A stretch of 64,000 bases of DNA from Kitasatospora sp052076145 (GTDB lineage Bacteria; Actinomycetota; Actinomycetes; Streptomycetales; Streptomycetaceae): positions 5,704,001 to 5,768,000 of the forward strand of contig NZ_CP197246.1 of NCBI RefSeq assembly GCF_052076145.1, read 5' to 3'. Positions 8,410 through 17,366 of the stretch are shown here, piece after piece. The notes under the pieces were generated by a model, which saw only the letters and a program-made list of their open reading frames with translations, did not search any database and was not told the DNA's origin. The translations under genes were made by a program, and so were the position numbers. Each line of letters begins with the position of its first letter. Positions within the stretch are counted from its first letter, which is position 1.

Positions 8410-9746
8410 TCGCCGACCTCGTTTCGGTGGGGCGCAGCGTTCCGGTAGGGCCCGGTCCGGGTGGAGTGGTCGGCGAGCCGCCAGAGCGCGGGCACCGAAT
8501 CCCCGGCCTGGGCGGGCAGGACCGTCCAGCCGGCCTCGCGCAGGCGCTGCGCCTGGCGGGCGGCCTGCGGGTCCGCGACCTCCGGCATGAGCAGGCGCAG
8601 GCCCGCCCAGGTCGCGGTGTCGAGCAGGACGGCCACGGCGGTTCCTGCCGTGCGGCGCAGCCGTCCGAGCCGCTCGAGCTGCTCGTCGTCGACCGAGCCG
8701 AGGACGGCGACCAGCAGGCCTTCGCCGCCGAGCCGCAGCACCTCCTCGGCGCGGCCGAGGCTGCTGCCGTCGGAGTGCTCGACCACCGCGAGGGCGTCGA
8801 GCAGCATCCCGGAGGACTCGGCGATGCCGGTGACACCGCCGCCTTCGGGGCCGGGCACGGCGAGGCCGGTGTCGGTGAGCAGGCGCGTCCGGTAGCCGCG
8901 CTCCATCAGGTGGACGCCCACCGACGCGGCGCAGCTGACCGCCCACTCGAAGGAGGAGGCGGGGCCGTTGCCCCGGTGGGCGGTCTCCCGGGTGTCGAGC
9001 AGCACCGTGGCACGGGCCTTGAGCGGCTGCTCCTCCCGGCGGACCATCAGCTCGCCGTACCGGGCGGTGGACTTCCAGTGCACCCGGCGCAGGTCGTCGC
9101 CGTGCCGGTACTCGCGCGGGATGACGTCGTCGTCCCCCGCGAGGGCCAGCGTGCGGGTGTTGCTGTCGCCGTGCCCCGTCCACTCGCCGACCAGCCGGAC
9201 GGCGGGCAGCGGCTGCACCTGGGGGACGACGGTGAGCACGTCCGAGGCGTTGAAGGCCCGGGTCAGCTCGCACATCCCGAACGGGTCGGCGACCCGCAGC
9301 TGGAGCGGCCCGAGCAGGTAGCGCCCGCGCAGGTCGGAGCGGACGCGGTAGGAGACCTCGCGGAAGCCGCGCGGCTCGACCCGGTCGAGCACGAAGCGCG
9401 GGCGCGGCCCGAGCACGTACGGCACCCGGTCCTCCAGCAGCAGCAGGCCGGTGGGCACCCGGGAGACGTTGTCCAGCCGCAGGTGGACGCGGGCCTCCTG
9501 CCCGGCGGCGGCCCGGTGCGGGGTGAGCCGCCGCCCGCCGGCCACCCGGTAGCGGGTGCGCAGCAGCAGGACGGCGGAGGCCAGCGGCAGGGCGGCGAGC
9601 AGCACACCGACCTGGAACAGGGCGTCCTGCCCGAAGGCGTAGGAGCAGAGGGCGGAGGTGATCCCGGCGGCCAGGAAGGACCGGCCGCGGGTGGTCAGCC
9701 CGCGCAGGCCCTGCCGGAGTCCGGAGGGCTTGTCGACCGCCGACAC
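8406..9746 (-). CDS. DUF58 domain protein of a MoxR-DUF58-TgpA operon
   Basis: 446 residues. Two membrane-spanning segments occur near the N-terminus (about residues 22-60, GRSFLAAGITSALCSYAFG and LFQVGVLLAALPLASAVLLL), then a soluble part with the DUF58 signature DDVIPREYRHGDDLRRVHWK at about residues 208-227, followed by RREEQPLKARATVLLDTR, which resembles the start of a degenerate von Willebrand A domain. DUF58 proteins nearly always sit beside MoxR AAA+ ATPases and are believed to be their partner or substrate. The GTG start at 9746 is one base from the MoxR stop codon (TGA, 9750-9748), indicating coupled translation; the stop overlaps the transglutaminase start. Confidence 0.88.
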   Translation of the reverse strand: MSAVDKPSGLRQGLRGLTTRGRSFLAAGITSALCSYAFGQDALFQVGVLLAALPLASAVLLLRTRYRVAGGRRLTPHRAAAGQEARVHLRLDNVSRVPTGLLLLEDRVPYVLGPRPRFVLDRVEPRGFREVSYRVRSDLRGRYLLGPLQLRVADPFGMCELTRAFNASDVLTVVPQVQPLPAVRLVGEWTGHGDSNTRTLALAGDDDVIPREYRHGDDLRRVHWKSTARYGELMVRREEQPLKARATVLLDTRETAHRGNGPASSFEWAVSCAASVGVHLMERGYRTRLLTDTGLAVPGPEGGGVTGIAESSGMLLDALAVVEHSDGSSLGRAEEVLRLGGEGLLVAVLGSVDDEQLERLGRLRRTAGTAVAVLLDTATWAGLRLLMPEVADPQAARQAQRLREAGWTVLPAQAGDSVPALWRLADHSTRTGPYRNAAPHRNEVGE

Positions 9747-9747
9747 C

Positions 9748-10758
9748 TCAGGCCCGGCCCTGCGGGCGGGGGATGGGCAGCCGGGCGATCAGGTCGGTGA
9801 CGACCTGCTCGCTGGTGCGGCGGCTCAGCAGGGTCTCGGCGGTGGGCAGCAGGCGGTGGGCCAGCACCGGTACGGCGAGCTCCTGGATGTCGTCCGGCGT
9901 CACGTACTCGCGCCCGTCCAGGGCGGCGGCGGCGCGGGCGGCGCGGACGAGGTGCAGCGTCGCGCGCGGGGAGGCGCCGAGGCGCAGCTCGGGGGAGTTG
10001 CGGGTGGCGCCGACCAGCTCGACGGCGTACCGGCGGACCGGCTCGGCGACGTGCACGGTGCGGACGACCTCGATCAGCTTGAGGATGTCGTGGGCGTGCG
10101 CGACGGGCTGGAGGTCGTCGAGCGGGTTGGCGCCGCCGTGCAGGTCGAGCATCTGGAACTCGGCCTCGGGGCTCGGGTAGCCGATCGAGATCCGGGCCAT
10201 GAAGCGGTCGCGCTGGGCCTCGGGGAGGGGGTAGGTGCCCTCCATCTCGACCGGGTTCTGGGTCGCGATGACCATGAACGGCGAGGGCAGCTCGTAGCTG
10301 GTGCCGTCGATGGTGACCTGGCGCTCCTCCATCGACTCCAGCAGTGCGGACTGGGTCTTCGGCGAGGCGCGGTTGATCTCGTCGCCGACCACGATCTGGG
10401 CGAAGATCGCGCCCGGCCGGAATTCGAAGTCGCGGCGGTTCTGGTCGAAGACACTGGTGCCGGTGACGTCCGAGGGCAGCAGGTCCGGGGTGAACTGGAT
10501 CCGGCGGACGGTGCAGTCCACGGACTTGGCGAGGGCCTTGGCCAGCATGGTCTTGCCGACGCCGGGGACGTCCTCCAGCAGCAGGTGGCCCTCGGCGAGC
10601 ATCACGGTGAGGGCGATTCTGACCGCCTCCGGCTTGCCCTCGATGACGCTCTCGACCGAGGCGCGGACGCGCTCGACCACTGCGTTGAGCTCGTGCAGCC
10701 CGGCCGGGCGCGCGGCGCCCGCTCCGGCCGTGGCGGTCTGTCCGTTGTAGGTCGTCAC
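9748..10758 (-). CDS. MoxR-family AAA+ ATPase
   Basis: 336 residues. Walker A is LLEDVPGVGKTMLAKALAKS and Walker B plus the MoxR signature is IVVGDEINRASPKTQSALLE, followed by sensor 1 VIATQNPVEMEGTYPLPEAQ and the C-terminal lid. MoxR ATPases act as chaperone-like motors that help mature protein complexes, usually with von Willebrand A-type partners such as the adjacent DUF58 protein. I chose GTG 10758 (product starting VTTYNGQ) because the upstream open frame translates to proline/arginine-rich sequence with no homology. This is the first gene of the three-gene operon reading to 6010. The 216 bases upstream to the carbonic anhydrase gene hold no coding signal. Confidence 0.9.
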   Translation of the reverse strand: MTTYNGQTATAGAGAARPAGLHELNAVVERVRASVESVIEGKPEAVRIALTVMLAEGHLLLEDVPGVGKTMLAKALAKSVDCTVRRIQFTPDLLPSDVTGTSVFDQNRRDFEFRPGAIFAQIVVGDEINRASPKTQSALLESMEERQVTIDGTSYELPSPFMVIATQNPVEMEGTYPLPEAQRDRFMARISIGYPSPEAEFQMLDLHGGANPLDDLQPVAHAHDILKLIEVVRTVHVAEPVRRYAVELVGATRNSPELRLGASPRATLHLVRAARAAAALDGREYVTPDDIQELAVPVLAHRLLPTAETLLSRRTSEQVVTDLIARLPIPRPQGRA

Positions 10759-10974
10759 CCGTATGCTCCCAGCCCGATCTTCCGCCGGTTCCCCCGTTCC
10801 GGGCCCGGCCCCACCCCGATGACGCGGCCCGCCGCCGGACGGTTTCGTCGGCGGCGGTGGCGCGCGGCCAGGCCGCCCCAGGTGGTGCGGGGCGCGCCGG
10901 CAGGCGCATTGTCCCCCGCGGAGTGACCAGAAGTCACCCACAAGGGTCTGCGGGAGCCATCGGGGGAGGGGGAC

Positions 10975-11544
10975 CTACACGATTTCCCGGAGCAGCCCGG
11001 TGTGGACGTCGAAGACGAAGCCGCGGACGTCGTCGGTGTGCAGCAGGAAGGGCGAGGTCCGGACCCGCTGCATGGACTGGCGGACGTCGCCGTCCAGGTC
11101 GACGAAGGACTCGACGGCCCACTGGGGGCGCTGGCCGACCTCGAGCTCCAGCTCGCGGCGGAAGTCCTCGGTGAGGCCCAGGAGGCCGCAGCCGGTGTGG
11201 TGGATCAGGGCGATCGAGCGGGTGCCCAGGGCGCGCTGGCTGATGGTGAGGGAGCGGATGGTGTCGTCCGTCACCACGCCGCCGGCGTTGCGGATCACGT
11301 GGGCGTCGCCGAGCTCCAGGCCGAGTGCGGCGAAGAGGTCGAGCCGGGCGTCCATGCAGGCCACCACGGTGACCTTCTGGACGGGCCGGGCGTCCATGCC
11401 GCCGTCCTCGAAGCCGACCGCGTATGCGCGGTTGGACGCGAGGAAGCGGTCGATGATCGCGGGCTTCGGCGCACCATCGGGCACGGCGGCGGCGGTGGTG
11501 TCGGCAGCGGCGGACGGCGTGGGCCGGTCGGGGGTCACTGTCAT
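10975..11544 (-). CDS. Beta-class carbonic anhydrase
   Basis: 189 residues. It carries zinc ligands and catalytic residues of the beta class: CMDARLD (Cys plus the Asp-Arg dyad) near residue 63, the conserved DAHVIRNAGG, and HHTGCG (His and second Cys). It interconverts carbon dioxide and bicarbonate in the cytoplasm. The first about 30 residues are alanine-rich and not part of the fold. The start is ATG 11544. A -10-like TATTAG at 11560-11555 would place the 5' end only a few bases from the ATG, consistent with a nearly leaderless mRNA; no Shine-Dalgarno is visible. It is divergent from the dcw cluster and separated from it by 535 bases. Confidence 0.92.
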   Translation of the reverse strand: MTVTPDRPTPSAAADTTAAAVPDGAPKPAIIDRFLASNRAYAVGFEDGGMDARPVQKVTVVACMDARLDLFAALGLELGDAHVIRNAGGVVTDDTIRSLTISQRALGTRSIALIHHTGCGLLGLTEDFRRELELEVGQRPQWAVESFVDLDGDVRQSMQRVRTSPFLLHTDDVRGFVFDVHTGLLREIV

Positions 11545-12079
11545 ACCGATGACGCTAATAGGATTTCGCCTTCCGTGGTGATGGCGGGGGGTGCCCAATC
11601 CACCGGTGTGATGGAGCACATAGCGGGGCGCGGGGGGCGCACGGCCCTCGAATCCCGGTCTGCCCCATTCTGTCCCGGCGCGCGCGGCGGTCGGCACGCG
11701 GCCTCGCCGGGAGTGCCACCGGCGCCGGGCCGACGCCTCCCACCTGCGCGGACGGATACCTCCGGCCGGGTGGTGCGCCGTCGCGGACGATTGACTGAGG
11801 CCCCCGCCGCGATAGAGTGGCGCCGCAGTGGAGCACACCCGACCCGCGCCGTCAACCGCGCTCTGCCGGTCGATCTCCGGGCCCGTACGCAGCCCGCGGC
11901 CTCCACCCGCTCCGTGCCTCCTGGCGCACCTTCCCCGGTGCCGGGCGGCCTCTCCTTCCCCAGGCGAGCGGGCGGGGACCACGGGCGGCGTGCGGAGCCC
12001 GGCCCGCGGTGGTCCAAAATGGTGCCCAGGCCCCTGATCAGGGAGCCTCGCAACAGACCGAAGAAGGGCGCCACCGCGC
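11545..12079 (+). promoter_or_regulatory. Intergenic region and candidate dcw promoter with long leader; no mraZ
   Basis: No convincing gene is present in these 535 bases; the short open frames give arginine/proline-rich shadow products. TTGACT at 11791-11796 and TAGAGT at 11813-11818, 16 bases apart, are the best vegetative promoter match and point toward rsmH, implying a leader of about 250 bases. Within that leader GGACCAC (11976-11982) pairs with GTGGTCC (12009-12015), directly followed by CAAAAT, so an attenuator or structured leader is possible. The mraZ regulator gene found at this position in many bacteria is absent. Confidence 0.45.
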
Positions 12080-13054
12080 ATGAGCACCGACCCGGCATCC
12101 AAGCACGTCTCGGTGATGCTCCAGCGCTGTGTCGACGCGCTGGCCCCCGCGATCTCCGCGCCCGGCGCGGTGGTGGTCGACGCGACGCTGGGCCTGGGCG
12201 GACACAGCGAGGCGCTGCTCACGCAGTTCCCCGAGGTCCGGCTGATCGCCACCGACCGTGACCCGTCCGCGCTGGAGCAGGCCGGGCAGCGGCTGGCCCG
12301 GTTCGGCGACCGGGCGACGCTGGTGCACGCCGTCTACGACGAGATCCCGCAGGTGCTGGCCGACCTCGGCGTGCCCAAGGTGCAGGGCATCCTCTTCGAC
12401 CTCGGCGTCTCCTCGATGCAGCTGGACGAGACCGAGCGAGGCTTCTCCTACTCGCAGGACGCGCCGCTCGACATGCGGATGGACCAGACCCGGGGGCTGA
12501 CCGCCGCCGACGTGCTGAACACCTACGGCCACGGCGAGCTGGCCCACATCCTCAAGTTCTACGGCGAGGAGCGGTTCGCCGGGAAGATCGCCTCGGTGAT
12601 CCTGCGCGAGCGCGAGAAGGAACCGTTCAGCACCAGCGCGCGTCTGGTCGAACTGGTACGGAACGCCATCCCGGCCGCCACCCGGCGCACCGGCGGCAAC
12701 CCGGCCAAGCGGACCTTCCAGGCGCTGCGGATCGAGGTCAACGGCGAGCTGGAGGTGCTCGACCGGGCCATCCCCGGCGCGCTCGACTCGCTCGTCGTCG
12801 GTGGCCGGATCGTCGTGATGTCCTTCCAGTCGCTGGAGGACCGCCTGGTCAAGCAGCACTTCGCGGCCGCGGCCACCAACACCGCGCCGCCGGGGCTGCC
12901 GGTCGTCCCGGAGGAGCACCAGCCCTGGCTGAAGCTGCTCACCCGGGGTGCCGAGCTGCCCACGGAGGAGGAGATCGAGGAGAACCGGCGCGCCGCATCC
13001 GTACGGCTGCGCGTGGCGGAGAGGATCAGGGACCGAAGCACTCCCCGGCGCTGA
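12080..13054 (+). CDS. rsmH: 16S rRNA (cytosine(1402)-N(4))-methyltransferase RsmH (MraW)
   Basis: 324 residues, a normal length. It methylates N4 of C1402 in 16S rRNA using SAM. Motif I is VVVDATLGLGGHSEALL. Family-specific stretches include GILFDLGVSSMQLDETERGF, APLDMRMDQ, the EERFAGKIA segment, RTFQALRIEVNGEL and MSFQSLEDRLVKQHF. It is the first gene of the dcw cluster. The ATG at 12080 starts the homologous region (KHVSVMLQRCVD). Only a weak purine-rich sequence (GAAGAAGGG) lies upstream. The next gene, ftsL, begins 37 bases after the stop. Confidence 0.97.
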   Translation: MSTDPASKHVSVMLQRCVDALAPAISAPGAVVVDATLGLGGHSEALLTQFPEVRLIATDRDPSALEQAGQRLARFGDRATLVHAVYDEIPQVLADLGVPKVQGILFDLGVSSMQLDETERGFSYSQDAPLDMRMDQTRGLTAADVLNTYGHGELAHILKFYGEERFAGKIASVILREREKEPFSTSARLVELVRNAIPAATRRTGGNPAKRTFQALRIEVNGELEVLDRAIPGALDSLVVGGRIVVMSFQSLEDRLVKQHFAAAATNTAPPGLPVVPEEHQPWLKLLTRGAELPTEEEIEENRRAASVRLRVAERIRDRSTPRR

Positions 13055-13090
13055 TCGGGCAGCGGGGGAACGACGGCGAGGAGAAGAGCG

Positions 13091-13693
13091 GTGCCGGTGG
13101 CCGGCGGAAGGGTCCGGGAGAGCAGGATGCTCCCCGGGCAGGGGGGCAGAGCGCGGATCACCGTCCGCCCCGGGAGGCGGCCGGTCCGGGGCCGGGCGCC
13201 GTTCGTGGTGCTGGTGGTCGCGCTGCTCTCGGGCGGCCTGCTCGGCCTGCTGATGCTCAACACGGCGCTGAACGAGGGCACCTTCGAGCTCTCCCGGCTG
13301 CAGAAGCAGACCACCGAGCTGACGGACCAGCAGCAGACCCTCCAGAAGCAGATCGACCAGGGCGCGGCCCCCGACGCGCTGGAGCGCCGGGCCCGCGAGC
13401 TGGGCATGGTGCCCGGCGGCGACCCGGCCTTCCTCCAGGACGACGGCAAGGTGCTCGGCAAGGCCGGCCAGGCGGAGGACAAGCCGCCGGTGCCGCGCTC
13501 GGGCAACGAGCTCTGGGGCTCCCAGCAGAGCGCCGCGCCCAGTGCTGCGCCCAGTTCAGCAGTGCCCAGCTCGGCAGCGTCCAGCCCCGCGCCGAGCAGC
13601 CCCTCGCCCGGTGCGTCCGACGGCGGGGTCCAGATCGACACCGCGCCGCCCGCCGCACCGCCGTCCGCCCCGGCCGGAGGTACGCCGCGATGA
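13091..13693 (+). CDS. ftsL: Cell division protein FtsL
   Basis: 200 residues with bitopic topology. A basic cytoplasmic stretch of about 35 residues (RITVRPGRRPVRGRAP) precedes a single transmembrane helix (FVVLVVALLSGGLLGLLML), then a leucine-zipper-like coiled coil (ELSRLQKQTTELTDQQQTLQ) and a long Ala/Pro/Ser-rich tail. This is the streptomycete form of FtsL, which scaffolds FtsQ/DivIC and FtsI/FtsW at sporulation septa. The position between rsmH and ftsI supports the call. GTG 13091 is preceded by GAGGAGAAGAG. The stop overlaps the ftsI start as ATGA, indicating coupling. The low-complexity tail (about 60 residues) is longer than needed and probably disordered. Confidence 0.9.
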   Translation: MPVAGGRVRESRMLPGQGGRARITVRPGRRPVRGRAPFVVLVVALLSGGLLGLLMLNTALNEGTFELSRLQKQTTELTDQQQTLQKQIDQGAAPDALERRARELGMVPGGDPAFLQDDGKVLGKAGQAEDKPPVPRSGNELWGSQQSAAPSAAPSSAVPSSAASSPAPSSPSPGASDGGVQIDTAPPAAPPSAPAGGTPR

Positions 13694-15723
13694 GCACCCC
13701 CCGTCAGCCCCCCAGGGGCAGCGGCCCGCGCCGTCCGGCCCCGCGCCCCGGCGAGCGGGCCCGTGCACCGCGCCAGCGCGCCCCCGAGCCGCGCCGGGCG
13801 CCCGCCGGGCGGCCGCGCCCGGCGGCCCCCCGGCCGCAGCCGCGCGCGATCAAGCTGGCCGACCCGCGCCGCCGCCTGCGGTTCGTCACCCTCTCGCTGG
13901 CGCTGGTGCTCTCGGTCTTCGCCGGGCGGCTCGTCCAGCTCCAGATGTTCGACTCCGACGAGCTGGCGGCGGGCGCCGTCGCGAACAAGTACGTCGACAT
14001 CAAGCTGCCCGCCGAGCGCGGCTCGATAACGTCCGCCGACGGCGTCGTGCTGGCGACGACCGTCGACGCGTACGACATCACGGGTGACCCGTCGCTCTAC
14101 ACCCCGGCCGTGTCGCACCTGCCGGACGCGCCCGAGCAGGCCGCCGCGCTGCTCGCCCCGATCCTCGGCCGGACCAAGGAGCAGCTCGCCGCCGCCCTGC
14201 ACACCCCGAGGACGAAGTGGGCGATGCTCGCCCCCCGGCAGAGCCCCGAGACCAAGAAGCAGATCGCCGACCTGCGGACGGCCCTCAACAAGCAGATCGA
14301 CAGCAAGGCCTGCCGGGCCCAGCGGGCGCTGCTGACCAAGCCCGTCGACCAGGGCGGGCGGCAGTACCTGGACGCCGGGTGCGTCAACCCGCTGCTCGGG
14401 ATCATCCCCACCGACACCAAGCGCCGCAGCTACCCGGCGGACGGCCTGGCCGCGAACCTGATCGGCTACGTCAACGTGGACGGCACCGGCACCGGCGGCC
14501 TGGAGCTCCAGTACGAGCACGAGTTGGCGGGCCGGGCGGGCAAGACCACCGGCGCCTCGGCGGGCGGCCGGGCGGTGGCGACCGGCAGCGGCCAGCAGTC
14601 GCCGGTGCCCGGCACCGACCTGCGGCTGACGATCGACCAGGACATCCAGTGGGCCGCCCAGCGGGCGATCACCGACCAGGTCGCCAACGCCGGGGCGGAG
14701 AAGGGCTACGTCGTCGTCCAGGACGTGAAGACCGGTCAGGTCCTCGCGATGGCCACCTCGCCGGGCTTCAACCCGAACGACCTGGCGAACGCCAAGCCGC
14801 CGCAGCTGGGCAACGCCGCCCTCTCGGACGCGTACGAGCCGGGGTCGACGGCGAAGCTGATGACGATGGCCGCCGTGCTGGACACCGGCACGGCCTCCTG
14901 GGACACCCACGTCACCGTGCCGAACACCCTCCAGCGCTCGGACCGGGTCTTCCACGACGACGTCGAGCACGAGACCTGGTACCTGACGCTGGCCGGGGTG
15001 CTGGCCAAGTCCTCCAACATCGGCACCATCGAGGCGGCCGAGCACCTGGGCAAGACCCAGCCGGAGTCGAACCAGGTGCTGGGCGACTACCTGCACAAGT
15101 TCGGCATCGGCCAGCCGACCGGCGTCGGCTTCCCCGGGGAGACCCGGGGCATCCTGGCCAAGCCGGAGGACTGGAAGGGCTCGCAGCAGTTCACCATCCC
15201 GTTCGGGCAGGGCCTGTCGGTGAACGCGCTGCAGGCGACCTCGGTGTTCTCCACCATCGCCAACGGCGGGGTGCGGGTGGCGCCGAGCCTGCTGGCGGGC
15301 ACCACCGGGCCGGACGGCCGGTACGTGCCGAGCCCGGCCGGGGCGCAGACCCGGGTGGTGAAGCCGGAGACCGCCAAGACCCTCACGGAGATGCTGGAGT
15401 CCGTCGTCACCGACGAGCAGGGCACCGGCGGCAAGGCCCAGATTCCGGGCTACCGGGTCGCCGGCAAGACCGGAACGGCCAACCGGGTGGACCCGAAGAC
15501 CGGCAAGTACTCCGGCTACACCGCGTCCTTCATCGGCTTCGCCCCGGCCGAGGCACCCCGGGTGACGGTCTCCTGCGTGATCCAGGACCCGGTGAACGGC
15601 CACTTCGGCGGCCAGCTCTGCGGGCCGGTGTTCAAGCAGGTGATGGAGTTCACGCTGAAGACCCTCCAGGTCGCGCCCAGCGGCAGCGAGGCGCCCAACC
15701 TGCCCGTCGACTGGAAGCCCTGA
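13690..15723 (+). CDS. ftsI: Septal class B penicillin-binding protein FtsI (PBP3)
   Basis: 677 residues. A very basic proline/arginine-rich cytoplasmic N-terminus (about 60 residues) is followed by one transmembrane helix near residues 63-85, a pedestal domain, and a C-terminal transpeptidase domain. Active-site motifs are Ser386-Thr-Ala-Lys389 (in EPGSTAKLM), Ser441-Ser-Asn443 (KSSNIGTI) and Lys593-Thr-Gly595 (AGKTGTANRV). It cross-links septal peptidoglycan together with FtsW. The ATG at 13690 overlaps the ftsL stop, and the TGA at 15721-15723 overlaps the murE ATG as TGATG. The long charged N-tail is common in streptomycete FtsI. Confidence 0.95.
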   Translation: MSTPRQPPRGSGPRRPAPRPGERARAPRQRAPEPRRAPAGRPRPAAPRPQPRAIKLADPRRRLRFVTLSLALVLSVFAGRLVQLQMFDSDELAAGAVANKYVDIKLPAERGSITSADGVVLATTVDAYDITGDPSLYTPAVSHLPDAPEQAAALLAPILGRTKEQLAAALHTPRTKWAMLAPRQSPETKKQIADLRTALNKQIDSKACRAQRALLTKPVDQGGRQYLDAGCVNPLLGIIPTDTKRRSYPADGLAANLIGYVNVDGTGTGGLELQYEHELAGRAGKTTGASAGGRAVATGSGQQSPVPGTDLRLTIDQDIQWAAQRAITDQVANAGAEKGYVVVQDVKTGQVLAMATSPGFNPNDLANAKPPQLGNAALSDAYEPGSTAKLMTMAAVLDTGTASWDTHVTVPNTLQRSDRVFHDDVEHETWYLTLAGVLAKSSNIGTIEAAEHLGKTQPESNQVLGDYLHKFGIGQPTGVGFPGETRGILAKPEDWKGSQQFTIPFGQGLSVNALQATSVFSTIANGGVRVAPSLLAGTTGPDGRYVPSPAGAQTRVVKPETAKTLTEMLESVVTDEQGTGGKAQIPGYRVAGKTGTANRVDPKTGKYSGYTASFIGFAPAEAPRVTVSCVIQDPVNGHFGGQLCGPVFKQVMEFTLKTLQVAPSGSEAPNLPVDWKP

Positions 15724-17366
15724 TGAGTCCCGCCACAGGCCGAGGTGATGATATGAACGCGACAGCCGCCGACCGGTTTGGCCCTGGGGCCCCTTCGGCC
15801 GATAGCCTGCCCGCCGTGCCGAAACCCGATCAAATCTCCGCAAGCCCGCCCCGACCGAGCAACCCGGCGGTGACACCGCTGGCCGAGGTGGCCCGGCTGC
15901 TGGGCCTGGAGCCCGTCCAGGGCGGCCAGGTCAGCGGCATCACGCACGACTCGCGGGCCGTCCGGCCGGGCGACGTGTACGTCGCCTTCGGCGGTGCCAA
16001 CGTGCACGGTGCGCGGTTCGCCGCCCAGGCCGTCGAGGCCGGCGCCGTCGCCGTGCTGACCGACGCCGAGGGCGCCGGCACCGCCGCCGACTGCGGGGCG
16101 CCGCTGCTGGTGGTGGAGAGCCCGCGCGCCGCGATGGGCGAGCTGGCCGCCGCGCTCTACGGGCACCCCGGCGAGCAGCTGCTGAGCATCGGGCTGACCG
16201 GCACCAACGGCAAGACCACCACCGCGTACCTGGTCGAGGGCGGCCTGCGCGGCGCCGGCAAGCTGCCCGGGGTGATCGGCACCGTCGAGATGCGGGTCGG
16301 CGAGCACCGGATCAAGAGCGAGCGCACCACCCCCGAGTCCACCGACCTGCACGCCGTCCTCGCGGTGATGCGCGAGCGCGGTGCGGACGCGGTGGTGATG
16401 GAGGTCTCCAGCCACGCCCTGGTCTTCGGCCGGGTCGACGGGATGCGCTACGACGTCGCGCTGTTCAACAACCTGACGCCCGAGCACCTCGACTTCCACC
16501 CCGACATGGAGGACTACTACCGGGCCAAGGCCCGGCTCTTCCAGCCGGACAGGGCCGCGCGCGGCGTCGCCAACCTGGACGACGCGTACGGCCGCCGGAT
16601 CGCTGCCGAGGCGCCGATCCCCGTCACCACCTTCTCCGCCAAGGGCGCCCCCGAGGCCGACTGGCGGGCCGTCGACGTGCAGCTCGGCCCGACCGGCTCG
16701 ACCTTCCGGGTGCTCGGGCCCGGCGGCGCGGCCGCCGACGCCTCGGTGCCGCTGCCCGGCCCGTTCAACGTCGCCAACGCGCTCGGCGCGATCACCGCCC
16801 TGGTCACCGCCGGGCTGCCGCTGGAGGCCGCCGTCACCGGCATCGCCGCCGTGCCCGGCGTCCCCGGGCGGCTGGAGCGGGTCGACGCCGGGCAGCCGTA
16901 CGTCGCCGTGGTCGACTACGCGCACAAGCCGGACGCCCTCCAGGCCGTGCTGGAGTCGCTGCGCGAGGTCACCAAGGGCCGCCTGCACGTCGTCGTCGGC
17001 TGCGGCGGCGACCGCGACCCCTTCAAGCGGGCCCCGATGGGCGCCATCGCCGCCCGGCTTGCCGACACCGCCGTGCTGACCAGCGACAACCCGCGCTCCG
17101 AGGACGCGCTGGCGATCCTCGCCAGCATGCTCGGCGGCGCCGTCGAGGTGCCCGAGGCCGAGCGCGGCGACGTGCTCGTCGTACCGGACCGGGCCGAGGC
17201 CATCCGCGACGCCGTCGCCCGCGCGCACGCCGGGGACACCGTCCTCGTCGCGGGCAAGGGCCACGAGGTGGGCCAGTACGTGAAGGGCGAGAACCGCCCC
17301 TTCGACGACCGCCAGGTGCTGCGCGAGGCCATCACGCAGACGACCCGAGGAGACAAGCAGCCGTGA
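15723..17366 (+). CDS. murE: UDP-MurNAc-L-Ala-D-Glu:diaminopimelate ligase MurE
   Basis: 547 residues. It adds diaminopimelate to the muropeptide precursor in the cytoplasm. The ATP loop is GLTGTNGKTTTAYLVEGGL (Lys164). The diaminopimelate-specificity motif DNPR is at residues 455-458. HDSRAVRPGDVYVAFGG is the typical N-domain. The sequence cannot tell LL- from meso-diaminopimelate. The first about 50 residues are non-conserved. I give the ATG at 15723, which overlaps the ftsI stop; an in-frame ATG at 15753 has a clear GAGGTGA just upstream and is an equally good start. The last codons overlap the murF GTG (GTGA). Confidence 0.95.
   Translation: MSPATGRGDDMNATAADRFGPGAPSADSLPAVPKPDQISASPPRPSNPAVTPLAEVARLLGLEPVQGGQVSGITHDSRAVRPGDVYVAFGGANVHGARFAAQAVEAGAVAVLTDAEGAGTAADCGAPLLVVESPRAAMGELAAALYGHPGEQLLSIGLTGTNGKTTTAYLVEGGLRGAGKLPGVIGTVEMRVGEHRIKSERTTPESTDLHAVLAVMRERGADAVVMEVSSHALVFGRVDGMRYDVALFNNLTPEHLDFHPDMEDYYRAKARLFQPDRAARGVANLDDAYGRRIAAEAPIPVTTFSAKGAPEADWRAVDVQLGPTGSTFRVLGPGGAAADASVPLPGPFNVANALGAITALVTAGLPLEAAVTGIAAVPGVPGRLERVDAGQPYVAVVDYAHKPDALQAVLESLREVTKGRLHVVVGCGGDRDPFKRAPMGAIAARLADTAVLTSDNPRSEDALAILASMLGGAVEVPEAERGDVLVVPDRAEAIRDAVARAHAGDTVLVAGKGHEVGQYVKGENRPFDDRQVLREAITQTTRGDKQP

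Noticed and set aside
5806..8448. 880-codon plus-strand open frame
   Set aside because: It is antisense to the glycosyltransferase and transglutaminase genes; the product is Arg/Gly/Ala-rich without any domain, while the minus-strand frames carry clear motifs.
12559..15876. 1105-codon minus-strand open frame across rsmH-ftsL-ftsI
   Set aside because: Shadow of the dcw genes caused by high GC at third positions; no homology in the product.
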